A stretch of 64,000 nucleotides of DNA from Martinezella dioscoreae (GCF_009176305.1 NZ_BLAJ01000004.1:558001-622000); one strand, 5' to 3'; counted from the first letter of the stretch, positions 7,636 to 15,203 are shown. Notes: a model not told the origin generated them from the sequence alone. Numbers and translations are program-made.

Positions 7636-8052
7636 TTACTTGGCTTCGCTGTGGAGCAAGCCGCTCATCTGTTTGATTTCCTTCGTCTGATCGTTAATGA
7701 TCTTGCGAGCCTTTTGCCGCGCCAGTTTATTATGGCCGTACTTGAGTTCGACCTGCGACATGCTGATCGCACCCATGTGGTGAGCGATCATGCCGCAAAG
7801 GAAGGACACGTCCGCATCCTTCTTCATCATTCCCTGCATCATGTTGGAATTCATGCTCTTCATTCCGTCCATGGCCGCTTTCTGGTAGTCGGTCATGTCG
7901 CCAGGCATTTGCATGCCCGCCGACGACATCTGCATCTCCTCGGATTTACACGTCTCCGGATAGGCGATCTGCGCCGCTGCGCCGGCAGGTTTCAGCGCGA
8001 AGGCTGCCATGGTGATGACCGCTGCAAATGCGATCTTCCTGGTGATATTCAT
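7636..8052 (-). CDS. DUF305-family exported protein
   Basis: A 138-residue protein with a signal peptide (MNITRKIAFAAVITMAAFAL...GAAA) and a Met/His-rich mature part: MQMSSAGMQMPGDM, MKSMNSNMMQGMM, CGMIAHHMGAISMSQ. The last stretch is the DUF305 hallmark (MIxHHxGAIxM), and the Met richness fits periplasmic copper or silver binding. The start at 8052 follows AGAAGGAGATC; the longer frame to 8199 has no such site. It precedes the cytosolic copper-storage gene, giving a two-gene copper-handling unit with one partner in each compartment. Confidence 0.88.
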   Translation of the reverse strand: MNITRKIAFAAVITMAAFALKPAGAAAQIAYPETCKSEEMQMSSAGMQMPGDMTDYQKAAMDGMKSMNSNMMQGMMKKDADVSFLCGMIAHHMGAISMSQVELKYGHNKLARQKARKIINDQTKEIKQMSGLLHSEAK

Positions 8053-8068
8053 GTCGATCTCCTTCTGA

Positions 8069-8092
8069 TTTGGTTCGATTCTCTTAACCAAA
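8069..8092. promoter_or_regulatory. Dyad in the DUF305 leader
   Basis: TTTGGTT (8069-8075) and AACCAAA (8086-8092) form a perfect 7-bp inverted repeat just upstream of the DUF305 start, either an operator or an mRNA hairpin. Confidence 0.35.
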
Positions 8093-8318
8093 CGAAGATC
8101 GAGGCGGCGGATCCAACGCCCTGATAAGGAGGAGAGGACTCGGCTGGATCGTTCGGGCCACGAGATTGTCGGCTTCCCTGATGAGTAGTCCGCCTGCAAA
8201 GTAATCAGGAACTAGCGCACAACAATGCGCGACGGAACAACAACACGGCCGCGGTGTGCCTTCTGTCTGAACCTCACGCGGACCGCTCCGTTCGATCATG
8301 TAGCCAGCACTAGTCTCT

Positions 8319-8414
8319 TCAGGACATGCATGGCTCAGCCGCCACCTTTAAGAAGATAGCGGCGGCCATGGCGACGATTCTGAGACAGTGCGAGATTCTT
8401 CGAAACGGCATCAT
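8319..8414 (-). CDS. Candidate 31-residue hydrophobic peptide under a stress promoter
   Basis: The frame reads MMPFRRISHCLRIVAM, then AAAIFLKVAAEPCMS. It has a basic start and a central hydrophobic run that could be a short membrane helix or a signal-like peptide. AAAAGGG lies about 10 nt upstream. A perfect GGAAC-N16-CGTT element (8440-8464) would start transcription about 20 nt before the ATG, which is the main reason for calling it. No family is recognised. The alternative is that the promoter drives an untranslated leader of the DUF305/Csp operon. I see nothing else convincing in 8093-8318. Confidence 0.4.
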   Translation of the reverse strand: MMPFRRISHCLRIVAMAAAIFLKVAAEPCMS

Positions 8415-8439
8415 GGCGGGTGTTCCCTTTTCCCCGCCG

Positions 8440-8464
8440 AACGATATCGCCACAAAAATGTTCC
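8440..8464 (-). promoter_or_regulatory. General-stress (EcfG-type) promoter
   Basis: GGAAC (8464-8460), 16-nt spacer, CGTT (8443-8440) on the minus strand: a perfect match to the EcfG/SigT consensus. It faces the 31-codon frame and, beyond it, the copper genes. Confidence 0.6.
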
Positions 8465-8628
8465 GACTGCGCCGCGGAATGCGCGAGACCATGATCGCCA
8501 AACTGCGGAGGAGTTCACAAACGCTGAAGTTGGATGTGGTTTGCCGCTTATCACAAGGGCGCTATGCGCCATGTCACATTCAAGTCCGTGTCGGCCAAGA
8601 CTTGACAATGTACTTGCCTGGTTTAGCC

Positions 8629-8652
8629 AAAAGGGCCTCTTTCGGAGGCCCT
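8629..8652 (-). terminator. Rho-independent terminator of the glycine-zipper protein gene
   Basis: Read on the minus strand, AGGGCCTC (8652-8645), loop CGAAA, GAGGCCCT (8639-8632), then TTTT. It ends 8 nt after the stop of the upstream gene. Confidence 0.75.
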
Positions 8653-8659
8653 CTCGGCA

Positions 8660-9058
8660 TTATTCAACGATGCGAACAATCTTACGCGTCTTCGGTTGGA
8701 CGATGACGCGTTCATGGTTCACGACAGCGTAGCCATATGTCGGGTTGTCCGGAACCGGTGTGATGGCAACGGTCTCTGGGAGAGTTCGACCGACGACAAT
8801 CTGGTCCTGCACGACAGTCTCGGTTGGAGGCAGTGGTTGCTCCTGAACATAGGTGATCACTTTTTGTGGCGGCGGATCGATCGCGGTACCGGCAATCGCT
8901 CCGGCAACACCGCCAACTGCAGCACCGACAGGACCCCCTACAACCGCTCCAGTGGCCGCGCCGCCCGCGGCTCCAGTGACCGTGGAAGACTGCGCCAAGG
9001 CTGAACCAGCGAGAAGGCCAAAGGCGGCAACCGCTGAAACGATGAGTCTCGTTCTCAT
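8660..9058 (-). CDS. Exported glycine-zipper/DUF1236-like protein
   Basis: A 132-residue exported protein: signal peptide MRTRLIVSAVAAFGLLAG with cleavage after ALA, then a glycine zipper (GAAGGAATGAVVGGPVGAAVGG...), then a DUF1236-like C-terminal domain (RTLPETVAITPVPDNPTYGYAVVNHERVIVQPKTRKIV). Such proteins are common in rhizobia and probably insert in or lie on the envelope; the function is unknown. AAAGGAG precedes the ATG and a clear terminator follows the stop. Confidence 0.82.
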   Translation of the reverse strand: MRTRLIVSAVAAFGLLAGSALAQSSTVTGAAGGAATGAVVGGPVGAAVGGVAGAIAGTAIDPPPQKVITYVQEQPLPPTETVVQDQIVVGRTLPETVAITPVPDNPTYGYAVVNHERVIVQPKTRKIVRIVE

Positions 9059-9156
9059 AGCATTCTCCTTTGCATTTTAGTTCTTGTGAACTGAAAGGAA
9101 AATTGCACAGCCATCAGAATGTTCCTCTTTGGCTACCATCTGCAGCCATCACGAGT

Positions 9157-9360
9157 TCACCTCATGCGACAAACTTCGTGAGCGGCGAGGGTTGCGAAAA
9201 ATGCGCCGGGCTGGCCGTGATACTTGCCGATGACTTCTGTCACCGAACGTTGGCCGCGGCGAACGCATGCATCCCGATGAGTGTGGGAGAAACGCAAGGC
9301 AAGCAACGTGTCGGGATCGTAGCCGTACTCGTCATTCAGTCCAGCGCCATCCTTCACCAT
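9157..9360 (-). CDS. Weak hypothetical protein
   Basis: A frame beginning MVKDGAGLNDEYGYDPDTLLALRFSH and ending AAHEVCRMR. It has protein-like composition but no clear ribosome binding site and no family that I know. It sits in the gap 9059-9591, where I otherwise see nothing. Confidence 0.2.
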   Translation of the reverse strand: MVKDGAGLNDEYGYDPDTLLALRFSHTHRDACVRRGQRSVTEVIGKYHGQPGAFFATLAAHEVCRMR

Positions 9361-9591
9361 TCTCGCTAGGGTCGCCCTTTCCAACCTAAGGGTCTAGCCT
9401 CCTCCGATCGCTTCATTCGCCAAGATAACGCTCGCTCGGAAACAGCCATGGAACTTGGTGCACGACGAACGTCCGCCAGCGTACGCAAAATCATCCCCAA
9501 CATCAGGGTGCTATAGAATCATGATCCGCCCACAAAGCTAAGGGCAGGCCGGCGAGGACCCAATTCCCATGCTCGATCTTTCGCGAGAGCC

Positions 9592-10305
9592 ATGCTCGAC
9601 CTAGAACGTTTAATGACAACGAACCGGCTTCTCGCTCGCCTGCCCGCAGATGAATTTCGCAACATCGGCAAGCAGTTGGAGCAGATCGATCTCGAGCGCG
9701 GCTTCAACATTGCCGGAGCCGATTGCCTGATCGACGATGTCTATTTCCTTTCGAGTGGAATTAGCTCCGTCGTTGCCATTTCGCCTGACGGCCAGCGCGC
9801 CGAAGCCGGCATGGTGGGGCGCGAAGGTTTTTTGCCGATGCCGGCCGGCGTCGGTGGGACGATCAGCATCCACGAGGTCTTCATGCAAATGGACGGTCAG
9901 GGCGTACGGTTGCCGCTGCATGCGCTCCTTGCAGCATTGCCGGAAAATCCGGTTTTCTCCAACCTTTTGGCGCGTTTCATTCAGACCTTTGCGACACAGA
10001 TTTCCTATACGGCCCTTTGCAACGCAAACTATCAGGTAGACGAACGGCTCGCCCGCTGGCTGCTCATGTGCCATGACCGGGTGGATGGCGACGAGATTGC
10101 TTTAACACATGACTTCATCGCCGCGATGCTGAGTGTCAGAAGGCCGAGCATCACGACGGCCCTGCACGTTCTTGAGGGAAGGAAGCTCATCAGGGCCGAG
10201 CGTGGCCGCATTACGATCCGCGACAGAAGAGGACTAGAAGAATTTACTGGCGGCTCCTATGGCAAGCCGGAAGAGGAATATCGTCGCCTTATCGGTGATT
10301 TCTGA
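9592..10305 (+). CDS. Crp/Fnr-family regulator
   Basis: A 237-residue regulator with an N-terminal cyclic-nucleotide-like beta-barrel (residues about 10-115; VYFLSSGISSVVAIS) and a C-terminal Crp-type helix-turn-helix (ALTHDFIAAMLSVRRPSITTAL). The Arg that binds cAMP phosphate and the FNR Cys cluster are not evident, so the effector is unknown. It is a close paralog of the gene at 10613-11329: both share ERLARWLLMCHDRV and the C-terminal YGKPEEEYRRL. The two converge on a DUF6894 gene. Met8 (9613) is an alternative start. Confidence 0.88.
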   Translation: MLDLERLMTTNRLLARLPADEFRNIGKQLEQIDLERGFNIAGADCLIDDVYFLSSGISSVVAISPDGQRAEAGMVGREGFLPMPAGVGGTISIHEVFMQMDGQGVRLPLHALLAALPENPVFSNLLARFIQTFATQISYTALCNANYQVDERLARWLLMCHDRVDGDEIALTHDFIAAMLSVRRPSITTALHVLEGRKLIRAERGRITIRDRRGLEEFTGGSYGKPEEEYRRLIGDF

Positions 10306-10312
10306 CGGAGCG

Positions 10313-10555
10313 CTATTTCAAATGGTCGCGAACGACCGCATGAAATGAAACCGAGAACTGCAGCTTACCGGTCTCGTCGTGAACCTCGATATGCTCATCG
10401 GGGACCATCTGGCCATTCTTGATCCGCGCGGCGACGAGTTCCCGCACTGCCTTTATTGCACTCGAACGCGCATCATCGATGGTGGCAAATTCATCGCCTT
10501 CGCCATCGCGGACGGTTTCGCCATTTCGGCGAATATGAAAGAAGTAGCGTGTCAT
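10313..10555 (-). CDS. DUF6894 small protein
   Basis: An 80-residue protein beginning MTRYFFHIRRNGETVRDGEG and continuing EFATIDDARSSAIKAVREL, the layout of DUF6894 (a Y/F-rich strand, a D-x-x-G-x-E-F/L turn, then an amphipathic helix). These are small rhizobial proteins of unknown function, often near stress genes. It lies downstream of the second Crp-like gene in the same direction and 7 nt from the convergent first one. Confidence 0.8.
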   Translation of the reverse strand: MTRYFFHIRRNGETVRDGEGDEFATIDDARSSAIKAVRELVAARIKNGQMVPDEHIEVHDETGKLQFSVSFHAVVRDHLK

Positions 10556-10612
10556 GCAGGCTCCTTCAGCACTTGTCCACCGCCAGCACCACTGGCGCCA
10601 TTGCCGCCGCGA

Positions 10613-11329
10613 TCAAAAGAGATCCTTCATCAAACGCCGATATTCCTCTTCCGGCTTGCCGTAAGCGTCATGGGCAAACTCCTCGAGAGCGGCTCGATTT
10701 CGAATGGTGATGCTGCCGCGCTCCGCTGTGATGAAGCGATTGCCTTCGAGAATATGCAGCGAGGTGGTGACGCTTGGTCGCCGCACCGCAAGCATTAGGG
10801 ATATGAATTCATGCGTCAGCGCTATCTCGTTGCCCGATACTCGGTCGTGGCACATCAGCAGCCATCGCGCCAATCTCTCGTTCACGTCATGAAGAGCGTT
10901 GGAAATAGCGGTGTAGGCCAATTGGACGGCGAAGGCCTCGATGGAACGGATTATAAGTTTGTTGAAATTTCGATTCCGATCCATGAAATGACGAAACGAT
11001 CCATAGTTCATCCGATAGGATTCCGCTTCGAGCTGCACAATAACATCATGAGCATTAAATTCGGTGCCAGCAACGGCCGATGTCGGCACATAGCCATCAA
11101 AGCCGAACACGCCCGCCTCGGCGCGGCGGCCTTCCGGTGTCACGGCGACGATTGATCCGATGCCGGATGTCAGAAAATAAACATAGTCGATCGACTGGCC
11201 GGCTTTTCCGATGAGCGTGCCGCGCGGAAGCGCCACATATTCAAGCTCTTGCGCAATCTGTTCATAATCCGCCGACGGAAGAACGGAGAGCAGTTTGTTT
11301 TGCATATTGGACTGGTGGGGGGCTGGCAT
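10613..11329 (-). CDS. Crp/Fnr-family regulator (paralog)
   Basis: A 238-residue paralog of the gene at 9592. The sensor barrel (VYFLTSGIGSIVAVTPEGRRAEAG) and HTH (ALTHEFISLMLAVRRPSVTTSL) align along their length. The HTH recognition stretches (SVRRPSITT and AVRRPSVTT) are nearly identical, so overlapping DNA targets are likely. Cyclic-nucleotide ligands are not evident. DUF6894 follows 57 nt downstream. Met9 (MQNKLLSVLP) is a possible alternative start. Confidence 0.88.
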   Translation of the reverse strand: MPAPHQSNMQNKLLSVLPSADYEQIAQELEYVALPRGTLIGKAGQSIDYVYFLTSGIGSIVAVTPEGRRAEAGVFGFDGYVPTSAVAGTEFNAHDVIVQLEAESYRMNYGSFRHFMDRNRNFNKLIIRSIEAFAVQLAYTAISNALHDVNERLARWLLMCHDRVSGNEIALTHEFISLMLAVRRPSVTTSLHILEGNRFITAERGSITIRNRAALEEFAHDAYGKPEEEYRRLMKDLF

Positions 11330-11400
11330 GACAGCGCTTCCTCCTGGTTAGGCAAGAGCATGGCATGCACGCCTTGCCGTCTGAGCTGCAGCCGGGCAAC

Positions 11401-11607
11401 ATGAAAGAAGCTACTCTTCTTGGAGCTGCGTCACAAGGAATGTACGCTAGCAGACAGAAGAGCGGATTTTGTGGCAAAGCTCGCAATTTGGCCTATTTTA
11501 CACTACGCGGTCGCTCGTTGGATGACGCCTATAAGCCAGTAGCTATTACCGTCCCTGAAATGCGGCAGCGCCCTTCGGCTGAAGAGCTGAAGGCTTTACT
11601 TAAATGA
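11401..11607 (+). CDS. Weak hypothetical protein
   Basis: A frame of about 68 codons from ATG at 11401 to 11607 (MKEATLLGAASQ... ending SAEELKALLK), without a convincing ribosome binding site. No family is recognised. It is the only candidate in the 11330-11738 gap. Confidence 0.2.
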   Translation: MKEATLLGAASQGMYASRQKSGFCGKARNLAYFTLRGRSLDDAYKPVAITVPEMRQRPSAEELKALLK

Positions 11608-11738
11608 TATCGACTCAGGAATGCGGAGCACAAATATCATCTGCGAGATAAAATCTCGCTGGCATGACTTCTACATAGGCGCCACAGGAGCATCGGCAAC
11701 GGCATGTGACCTTTTCTGCCGAAAAATGGGAGGTGGAG

Positions 11739-12848
11739 ATGCCTGGGAAGACTGATCGGTCCACGCCGTCAACAGATACCCCTTATAGAGCACCAAGAAT
11801 ATCCATATCGATACCCTCCGCTGTTGCGACTCCACGGGGCGGCGGCGATACTCCCTCAGCTCAAGCTCTGCTTGCAGCCATCGTCGAAAGTTCGGATGAC
11901 GCGATCGTCAGCAAATCCCTTGATGGCTTCATTACCAGTTGGAACAGCGGCGCCGAACGGCTTTTCGGCTTCAGCGCAGAAGAGGCGGTCGGACAGCATA
12001 TCACCATCATCATCCCGGAAGATCGCCGGCATGAAGAAGACACGATTCTCGCCAGCATCCGCGAGGGAAAGCGAATAGAGCACTATGAGACCGTCCGTCG
12101 CCACAAGGATGGAAGTCCGCTCGACATCTCCCTGACGGTTTCGCCCGTTCGCGACAGCAGCGGCGCCATTGTCGGTGCATCAAAAATCGCGCGCGACATT
12201 TCCGAACGCAAGCATGCGGCCCAACGCCAGATGCTGTTGCTGCGGGAAATGAGCCACCGCATCAAGAATATCTTCGCCATCATGAGTGCGGTCATTGGAG
12301 TAAGCGAGCGCACGGCAACAACCGTCAAGGAACTAACGAGCGACATCCGTGCAAGGGTAAATACCTTGGCGATCGCCTATGAACTGACGCTGCCAGACAT
12401 CGGCCTCACCGCCGTTCAGTTTCGCGAGACGTCGCTATTTACACTCGTTAAAGCCCTTTTCGCCGCCCACCAAGGCGCCGACATCGAACGGGCCTCCATT
12501 CGCGGCCAGGATGTGCCAGTCTGCGGAACGACGCTGACATCGCTCGCGCTTCTGCTCCACGAATTCTCAACGAATGCAGTGAAATACGGCGCGCTCTCCG
12601 CGCCGGCGGGCCGTATTGAGATCGAAGTGCGGTACGATCCGGATTTTGTTTTGACCTGGACTGAAATAGGTGGTCCATCGGTCAACCAACCCGAGGGGCC
12701 GGGCGGCTTCGGCTCCCAGCTCGAGCGCGCGACGATTGCATCCCTCCAAGGTGCAATCAGTCGTGATTGGGATCCGGCGGGATTGAAGATTACACTGCGA
12801 ATTCCAGCCGATGTTCTTCCCCGAACGAGACCGCCGGAAGAGGCTTGA
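11739..12848 (+). CDS. PAS-domain HWE-family sensor histidine kinase
   Basis: A soluble sensor kinase of 369 residues. A PAS domain covers about residues 40-160 (IVESSDDAIVSKSLDGFITSWN...GASKIARDIS). The phospho-acceptor box is LREMSHRIKNIFAIM; the HWE-type ATPase shows LLHEFSTNAVKYGALS and the WTEIGGP turn. There is no membrane segment. HWE/HisKA2 kinases are the usual inputs to PhyR in the alphaproteobacterial general stress response, but no PhyR/NepR is in the window. The start at 11739 is preceded by GGGAGG (11728-11733), so the GTG at 11706 is rejected. Confidence 0.9.
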   Translation: MPGKTDRSTPSTDTPYRAPRISISIPSAVATPRGGGDTPSAQALLAAIVESSDDAIVSKSLDGFITSWNSGAERLFGFSAEEAVGQHITIIIPEDRRHEEDTILASIREGKRIEHYETVRRHKDGSPLDISLTVSPVRDSSGAIVGASKIARDISERKHAAQRQMLLLREMSHRIKNIFAIMSAVIGVSERTATTVKELTSDIRARVNTLAIAYELTLPDIGLTAVQFRETSLFTLVKALFAAHQGADIERASIRGQDVPVCGTTLTSLALLLHEFSTNAVKYGALSAPAGRIEIEVRYDPDFVLTWTEIGGPSVNQPEGPGGFGSQLERATIASLQGAISRDWDPAGLKITLRIPADVLPRTRPPEEA

Positions 12849-12868
12849 ACCGCCCGTTGATCAGCTTC

Positions 12869-12968
12869 CTAGAGCGGTTCAGCTTTTCGCGGAATCCCTG
12901 AACCGCCCTATCTTTTCACGCAATTGCGGGCGAAAGACCGCTACACACTTTTCCTGTAATTGCTCTAG
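12869..12968. repeat. Rhizobium-type intergenic mosaic repeat (RIME-like)
   Basis: A 100-bp element bounded by CTAGAG and CTCTAG. Inside, GCGGTTCAG pairs with CTGAACCGC around TTTCGCGGAA, followed by an arm reading (minus strand) AGAGCAATTACAGGAAAAGT and then a second conserved block. I recognise this layout as the abundant palindromic intergenic element of Rhizobium genomes. It separates the HWE kinase from the general stress gene, and its terminal CTAG supplies the latter's stop codon. Confidence 0.7.
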
Positions 12969-13573
12969 AGGCGGTGCGCGCGATTGCGCTCGCGCTCGGC
13001 CAGGATCTGTTCCGACGTGTAAGGAGGTGCCGATTCGTCAAAGCCGGTCCATCCTTGCTCCACATAGCTCGCGCGCCGTTGTGCAATGTCGACCGGACGA
13101 GACGCGGCAAGGATCGATTGAGCCTGCGCTACGCGACTGTCTTCGACATGAGCAGCGACCAGCGATCCGCCGCGACGAATACCCTCTGCATAGAAATGCG
13201 CATCCTCTTCGGGAATGCCTTCCGTGATCATCGCGCCAATAATCCCCCCCACCGCTCCACCGGCCACAGCGCCCGCTATTGCACCGGCGGCCGTCGCAGC
13301 AAGCCAACCGGCTGCAACGACCGGTCCCACTCCGGGGATGGCGATCATGCCGAGGCCGGCGAGCAGGCCCCCGGCGCCACCTGCAACGGCACCGATGCCC
13401 GCACCGGTGCCGGCGCCTTCCGCGCCGTAGCTGCCTTGCCCTTCGACATCGACGCCATCGGCCTTGTTCGTGATGATGCTGATCTCGTCAGACGCGACAC
13501 CGGCATCCTCAAGGGCCTTTACGGCCGTGCGGGCATTATCATAGCTGTCATAAAGTCCAGTAACCGTTTGCAT
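12965..13573 (-). CDS. General-stress-protein-17M-like protein
   Basis: A 202-residue protein. The N-terminal domain (MQTVTGLYDSYDNARTAVKALEDAGVASDEISII) matches the general stress protein 17M-like fold. A long glycine zipper (GAGTGAGIGAVAGGAGG... AGAVAGGAVGGIIGAMI) suggests membrane insertion, and a charged tail RNRAHRL follows. It lies 25 nt downstream of the small PepSY-like gene and is probably transcribed from the stress promoter at 13939-13963. The TAG stop lies inside the flanking repeat, so the last codons may have been altered by that insertion. Confidence 0.85.
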   Translation of the reverse strand: MQTVTGLYDSYDNARTAVKALEDAGVASDEISIITNKADGVDVEGQGSYGAEGAGTGAGIGAVAGGAGGLLAGLGMIAIPGVGPVVAAGWLAATAAGAIAGAVAGGAVGGIIGAMITEGIPEEDAHFYAEGIRRGGSLVAAHVEDSRVAQAQSILAASRPVDIAQRRASYVEQGWTGFDESAPPYTSEQILAERERNRAHRL

Positions 13574-13598
13574 TGGATGCTTCTCGCTTTGTTGTGGG

Positions 13599-13910
13599 TT
13601 ATTTCGCCATTGTCACGTTACCCTGGAAATCCAGGGAGATGCCGACTGGTCTGCCATCCTTGTCGGCGCTTGCACGCCAGACGCCCTGGCTATCGAGCTT
13701 CAGATCACGAATATTCCTGTATCCGGCGTTTTCGAAGCGCGATTTCGCCTGCTTCTGACTGAAGCTGTTTTTGCCGGCGATCGGAGCCCCGGGATTGCGG
13801 TCAGTGTTGACGGCGGGCGTTGTCTGCGATGTGGTTGGTTTCTCACTTTGCGCGAACGATCCCGTCGCAAAAGCCATCGCGACAAATGTGATGCTGATAA
13901 GCTTGTTCAT
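13599..13910 (-). CDS. Small secreted PepSY-like protein
   Basis: A 103-residue exported protein: signal peptide MNKLISITFVAMAFATGSFA, a Thr/Pro/Asn-rich linker, then a PepSY-like unit (QAKSRFENAGYRNIRDL, then LDSQGVWRASADKDG). The type is common in rhizobia; function is unknown, with periplasmic inhibitor or binding roles possible. The start at 13910 is set by the signal peptide. It is the first gene after a GGAAC-N16-GGTT promoter. Confidence 0.75.
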   Translation of the reverse strand: MNKLISITFVAMAFATGSFAQSEKPTTSQTTPAVNTDRNPGAPIAGKNSFSQKQAKSRFENAGYRNIRDLKLDSQGVWRASADKDGRPVGISLDFQGNVTMAK

Positions 13911-13938
13911 GTTCAAACCTTTCGTTACTGCCGATGCG

Positions 13939-13963
13939 AACCACGCGAAGGGCCCATTGTTCC
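13939..13963 (-). promoter_or_regulatory. General-stress (EcfG-type) promoter
   Basis: GGAAC (13963-13959), 16 nt, GGTT (13942-13939). About 29 nt upstream of the PepSY-like gene; also serves the GSP17M-like gene. Confidence 0.6.
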
Positions 13964-14083
13964 CGCAATTCAGTGGGAGATGGATTTCAGGCAAAGAGCG
14001 GCGCGATTGCTCCTCGCGATGCACGGCGGGGTTGAAATAATCTGATTGCAACAACTGGCGACCAGCGGCTCGCCCGTATATAG

Positions 14084-14338
14084 TCAGGTTCCCTCATCCT
14101 TGAGAGCCAGGTACGTGATCTCCATTGTCAGAGTGAGCCGCACTACCGGAATCTTGTCACTCCTGGCGACTTCGACAGCAAGGCATTCGCCGTTCTTGTT
14201 CGGGATACCATCCAACGCCATCTCCGCCAGTATTCGCTTCGCCTCATCAACGGCTGATATGAGATCCGGGAGATCTTGGCCTTCGTCATCATCAAGCACT
14301 GTCTCGCGATCTTTCGTTGCGAAATAAAAGTTCGTCAT
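14084..14338 (-). CDS. DUF6894-like small protein
   Basis: An 84-residue protein (MTNFYFATKDRETVLDDDEG, then DLPDLISAVDEAKRILAEMA) with the DUF6894 layout, more divergent than the copy at 10313. It follows the DUF892 gene on the same strand after a hairpin. The start at 14338 gives the family-typical N-terminus. Function unknown. Confidence 0.7.
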   Translation of the reverse strand: MTNFYFATKDRETVLDDDEGQDLPDLISAVDEAKRILAEMALDGIPNKNGECLAVEVARSDKIPVVRLTLTMEITYLALKDEGT

Positions 14339-14352
14339 GTTCGACCTCAGGC

Positions 14353-14378
14353 GGTGCGCTGCCAGGGGGCAACGCACC
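14353..14378 (-). terminator. Hairpin downstream of DUF892 copy 1
   Basis: GGTGCG (14353-14358) pairs with CGCACC (14373-14378), with inner GCC/GGC pairs. No T-run. The same hairpin stem recurs below the second DUF892 copy (62595-62618). Confidence 0.5.
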
Positions 14379-14402
14379 GAAGAAGAAGTGCCGGCTGTAG
14401 TC

Positions 14403-14903
14403 CTATGCCGCCTTTTTGGCTTTTGCATTGGCCGCTGTTTCCGCCAGCTTCGTCAACTTCTGATCCGTCGCCTTTTCTTCCGCGAGCGTCTGCTGGAGAA
14501 GAGGTACCGCATCCTTCAGGCCGAGCTGCTTGGCCCATTCGATCAAAGTGCCATAGCGGGCGATCTCGTAATGCTCGACGGCCTGCGCCGAGGAGATCAG
14601 ACCTGCATCGAGTGCCGGAGTTCCCTTGAACTCTTCGATGATTTCGTCAGCTTCCGCGATGATGCCCTGGATCGCTTCGCAGGTCTTGCCGCGCGCTGGC
14701 TTTCCAAGGAGCTCGAATACCTGTTCCAGGCGTTCGACGTGACCTTGGGTCTCATCGCGATGGTGGAGAAAGCCGTCCTTGCCTTCCTGCGCTTGCGCTG
14801 CGCGCGCCATCTTCGGCAGGGCCTTGAGGATTTGCTTTTCCGCGTAATAGATGTCTTTCAGCGTTTCCAGAAAGAGGTCGTTGAGTGTCTTTTCGGATGC
14901 CAT
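14403..14903 (-). CDS. DUF892 ferritin-like stress protein (YciE/YciF type), copy 1
   Basis: A 166-residue helical protein of the YciF/DUF892 ferritin-like family: LFLETLKDIYYAEKQIL, HHRDETQGHVERLEQVF, SSAQAVEHYEIARYGTL and an Ala/Lys-rich tail. The Glu and His residues in these helices are the usual di-metal ligands. Such proteins are markers of the general stress response. The copy at 62641-63141 differs at only about a dozen residues. Start at 14903 (MASEKTLNDL). It follows the KGG-like gene and is probably transcribed from the promoter at 15204-15228. Confidence 0.9.
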   Translation of the reverse strand: MASEKTLNDLFLETLKDIYYAEKQILKALPKMARAAQAQEGKDGFLHHRDETQGHVERLEQVFELLGKPARGKTCEAIQGIIAEADEIIEEFKGTPALDAGLISSAQAVEHYEIARYGTLIEWAKQLGLKDAVPLLQQTLAEEKATDQKLTKLAETAANAKAKKAA

Positions 14904-14936
14904 GGATGTCCTCCATCGAATAAGGATTGAAAGGAA

Positions 14937-14951
14937 GTCCGCCATGCGGAC
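14937..14951. repeat. Short hairpin between KGG-like and DUF892 genes
   Basis: GTCCGC-CAT-GCGGAC, a perfect 6-bp stem with a 3-nt loop in the 65-nt intercistronic gap. It probably sets relative expression or mRNA stability of the two genes. Confidence 0.45.
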
Positions 14952-14968
14952 CTCCCTAGCGAGCTCTA

Positions 14969-15151
14969 TCAGGAATTCTTGTGGCTTTGCTGGCCAGCCT
15001 TCACATGCTGTTCGTGGCTACCGCCACGGGTGCCGCCCGACTGCTCGTTACGAGACGAAGCGTGCTTCGTGTTGGTATCCTTGTCGGCGTTCTTGTGGCT
15101 CTGCTGGCCGGCTTTGACGTGCTGTTCGTGGGACCCACCTTGGGAAGCCAT
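14969..15151 (-). CDS. KGG/GsiB-like hydrophilic stress protein with exact internal repeat
   Basis: A 60-residue, strongly hydrophilic protein. A 17-residue unit, GGSHEQHVKAGQQSHKN, occurs at residues 5-21 and again at 43-59, separated by a charged linker. The GG-x(n)-AGxxSHK pattern resembles KGG-motif (GsiB-like) desiccation and stress proteins. ATG at 15151 follows GAGGAG. Its leader carries a perfect 8-bp hairpin and a stress promoter. It is probably disordered and protective in the cytoplasm, which is inferred from the family. Confidence 0.85.
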   Translation of the reverse strand: MASQGGSHEQHVKAGQQSHKNADKDTNTKHASSRNEQSGGTRGGSHEQHVKAGQQSHKNS

Positions 15152-15174
15152 GATGTTTCTCCTCTTGTTTGATT

Positions 15175-15196
15175 GCGAGACCTTCATTGGTCTCGC
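15175..15196 (-). promoter_or_regulatory. 5'-leader hairpin of the KGG-like gene
   Basis: GCGAGACC (15175-15182), loop TTCATT, GGTCTCGC (15189-15196). A closely related hairpin, GAGATC-TTCAGT-GGTCTC, sits in the leader of DUF892 copy 2 (63238-63255). Confidence 0.55.
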
Positions 15197-15203
15197 GGCT
15201 TCA

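Noticed and set aside
8422..8426. Second GGAAC near 8420 on the minus strand
   Set aside because: The spacing to CGTT is 14 nt, too short, and it overlaps the leader of the small frame.
9450..9474. GGAAC before the first Crp-like gene
   Set aside because: The position for the -10 reads GTCC (N16) or CGTC (N15), not NGTT.
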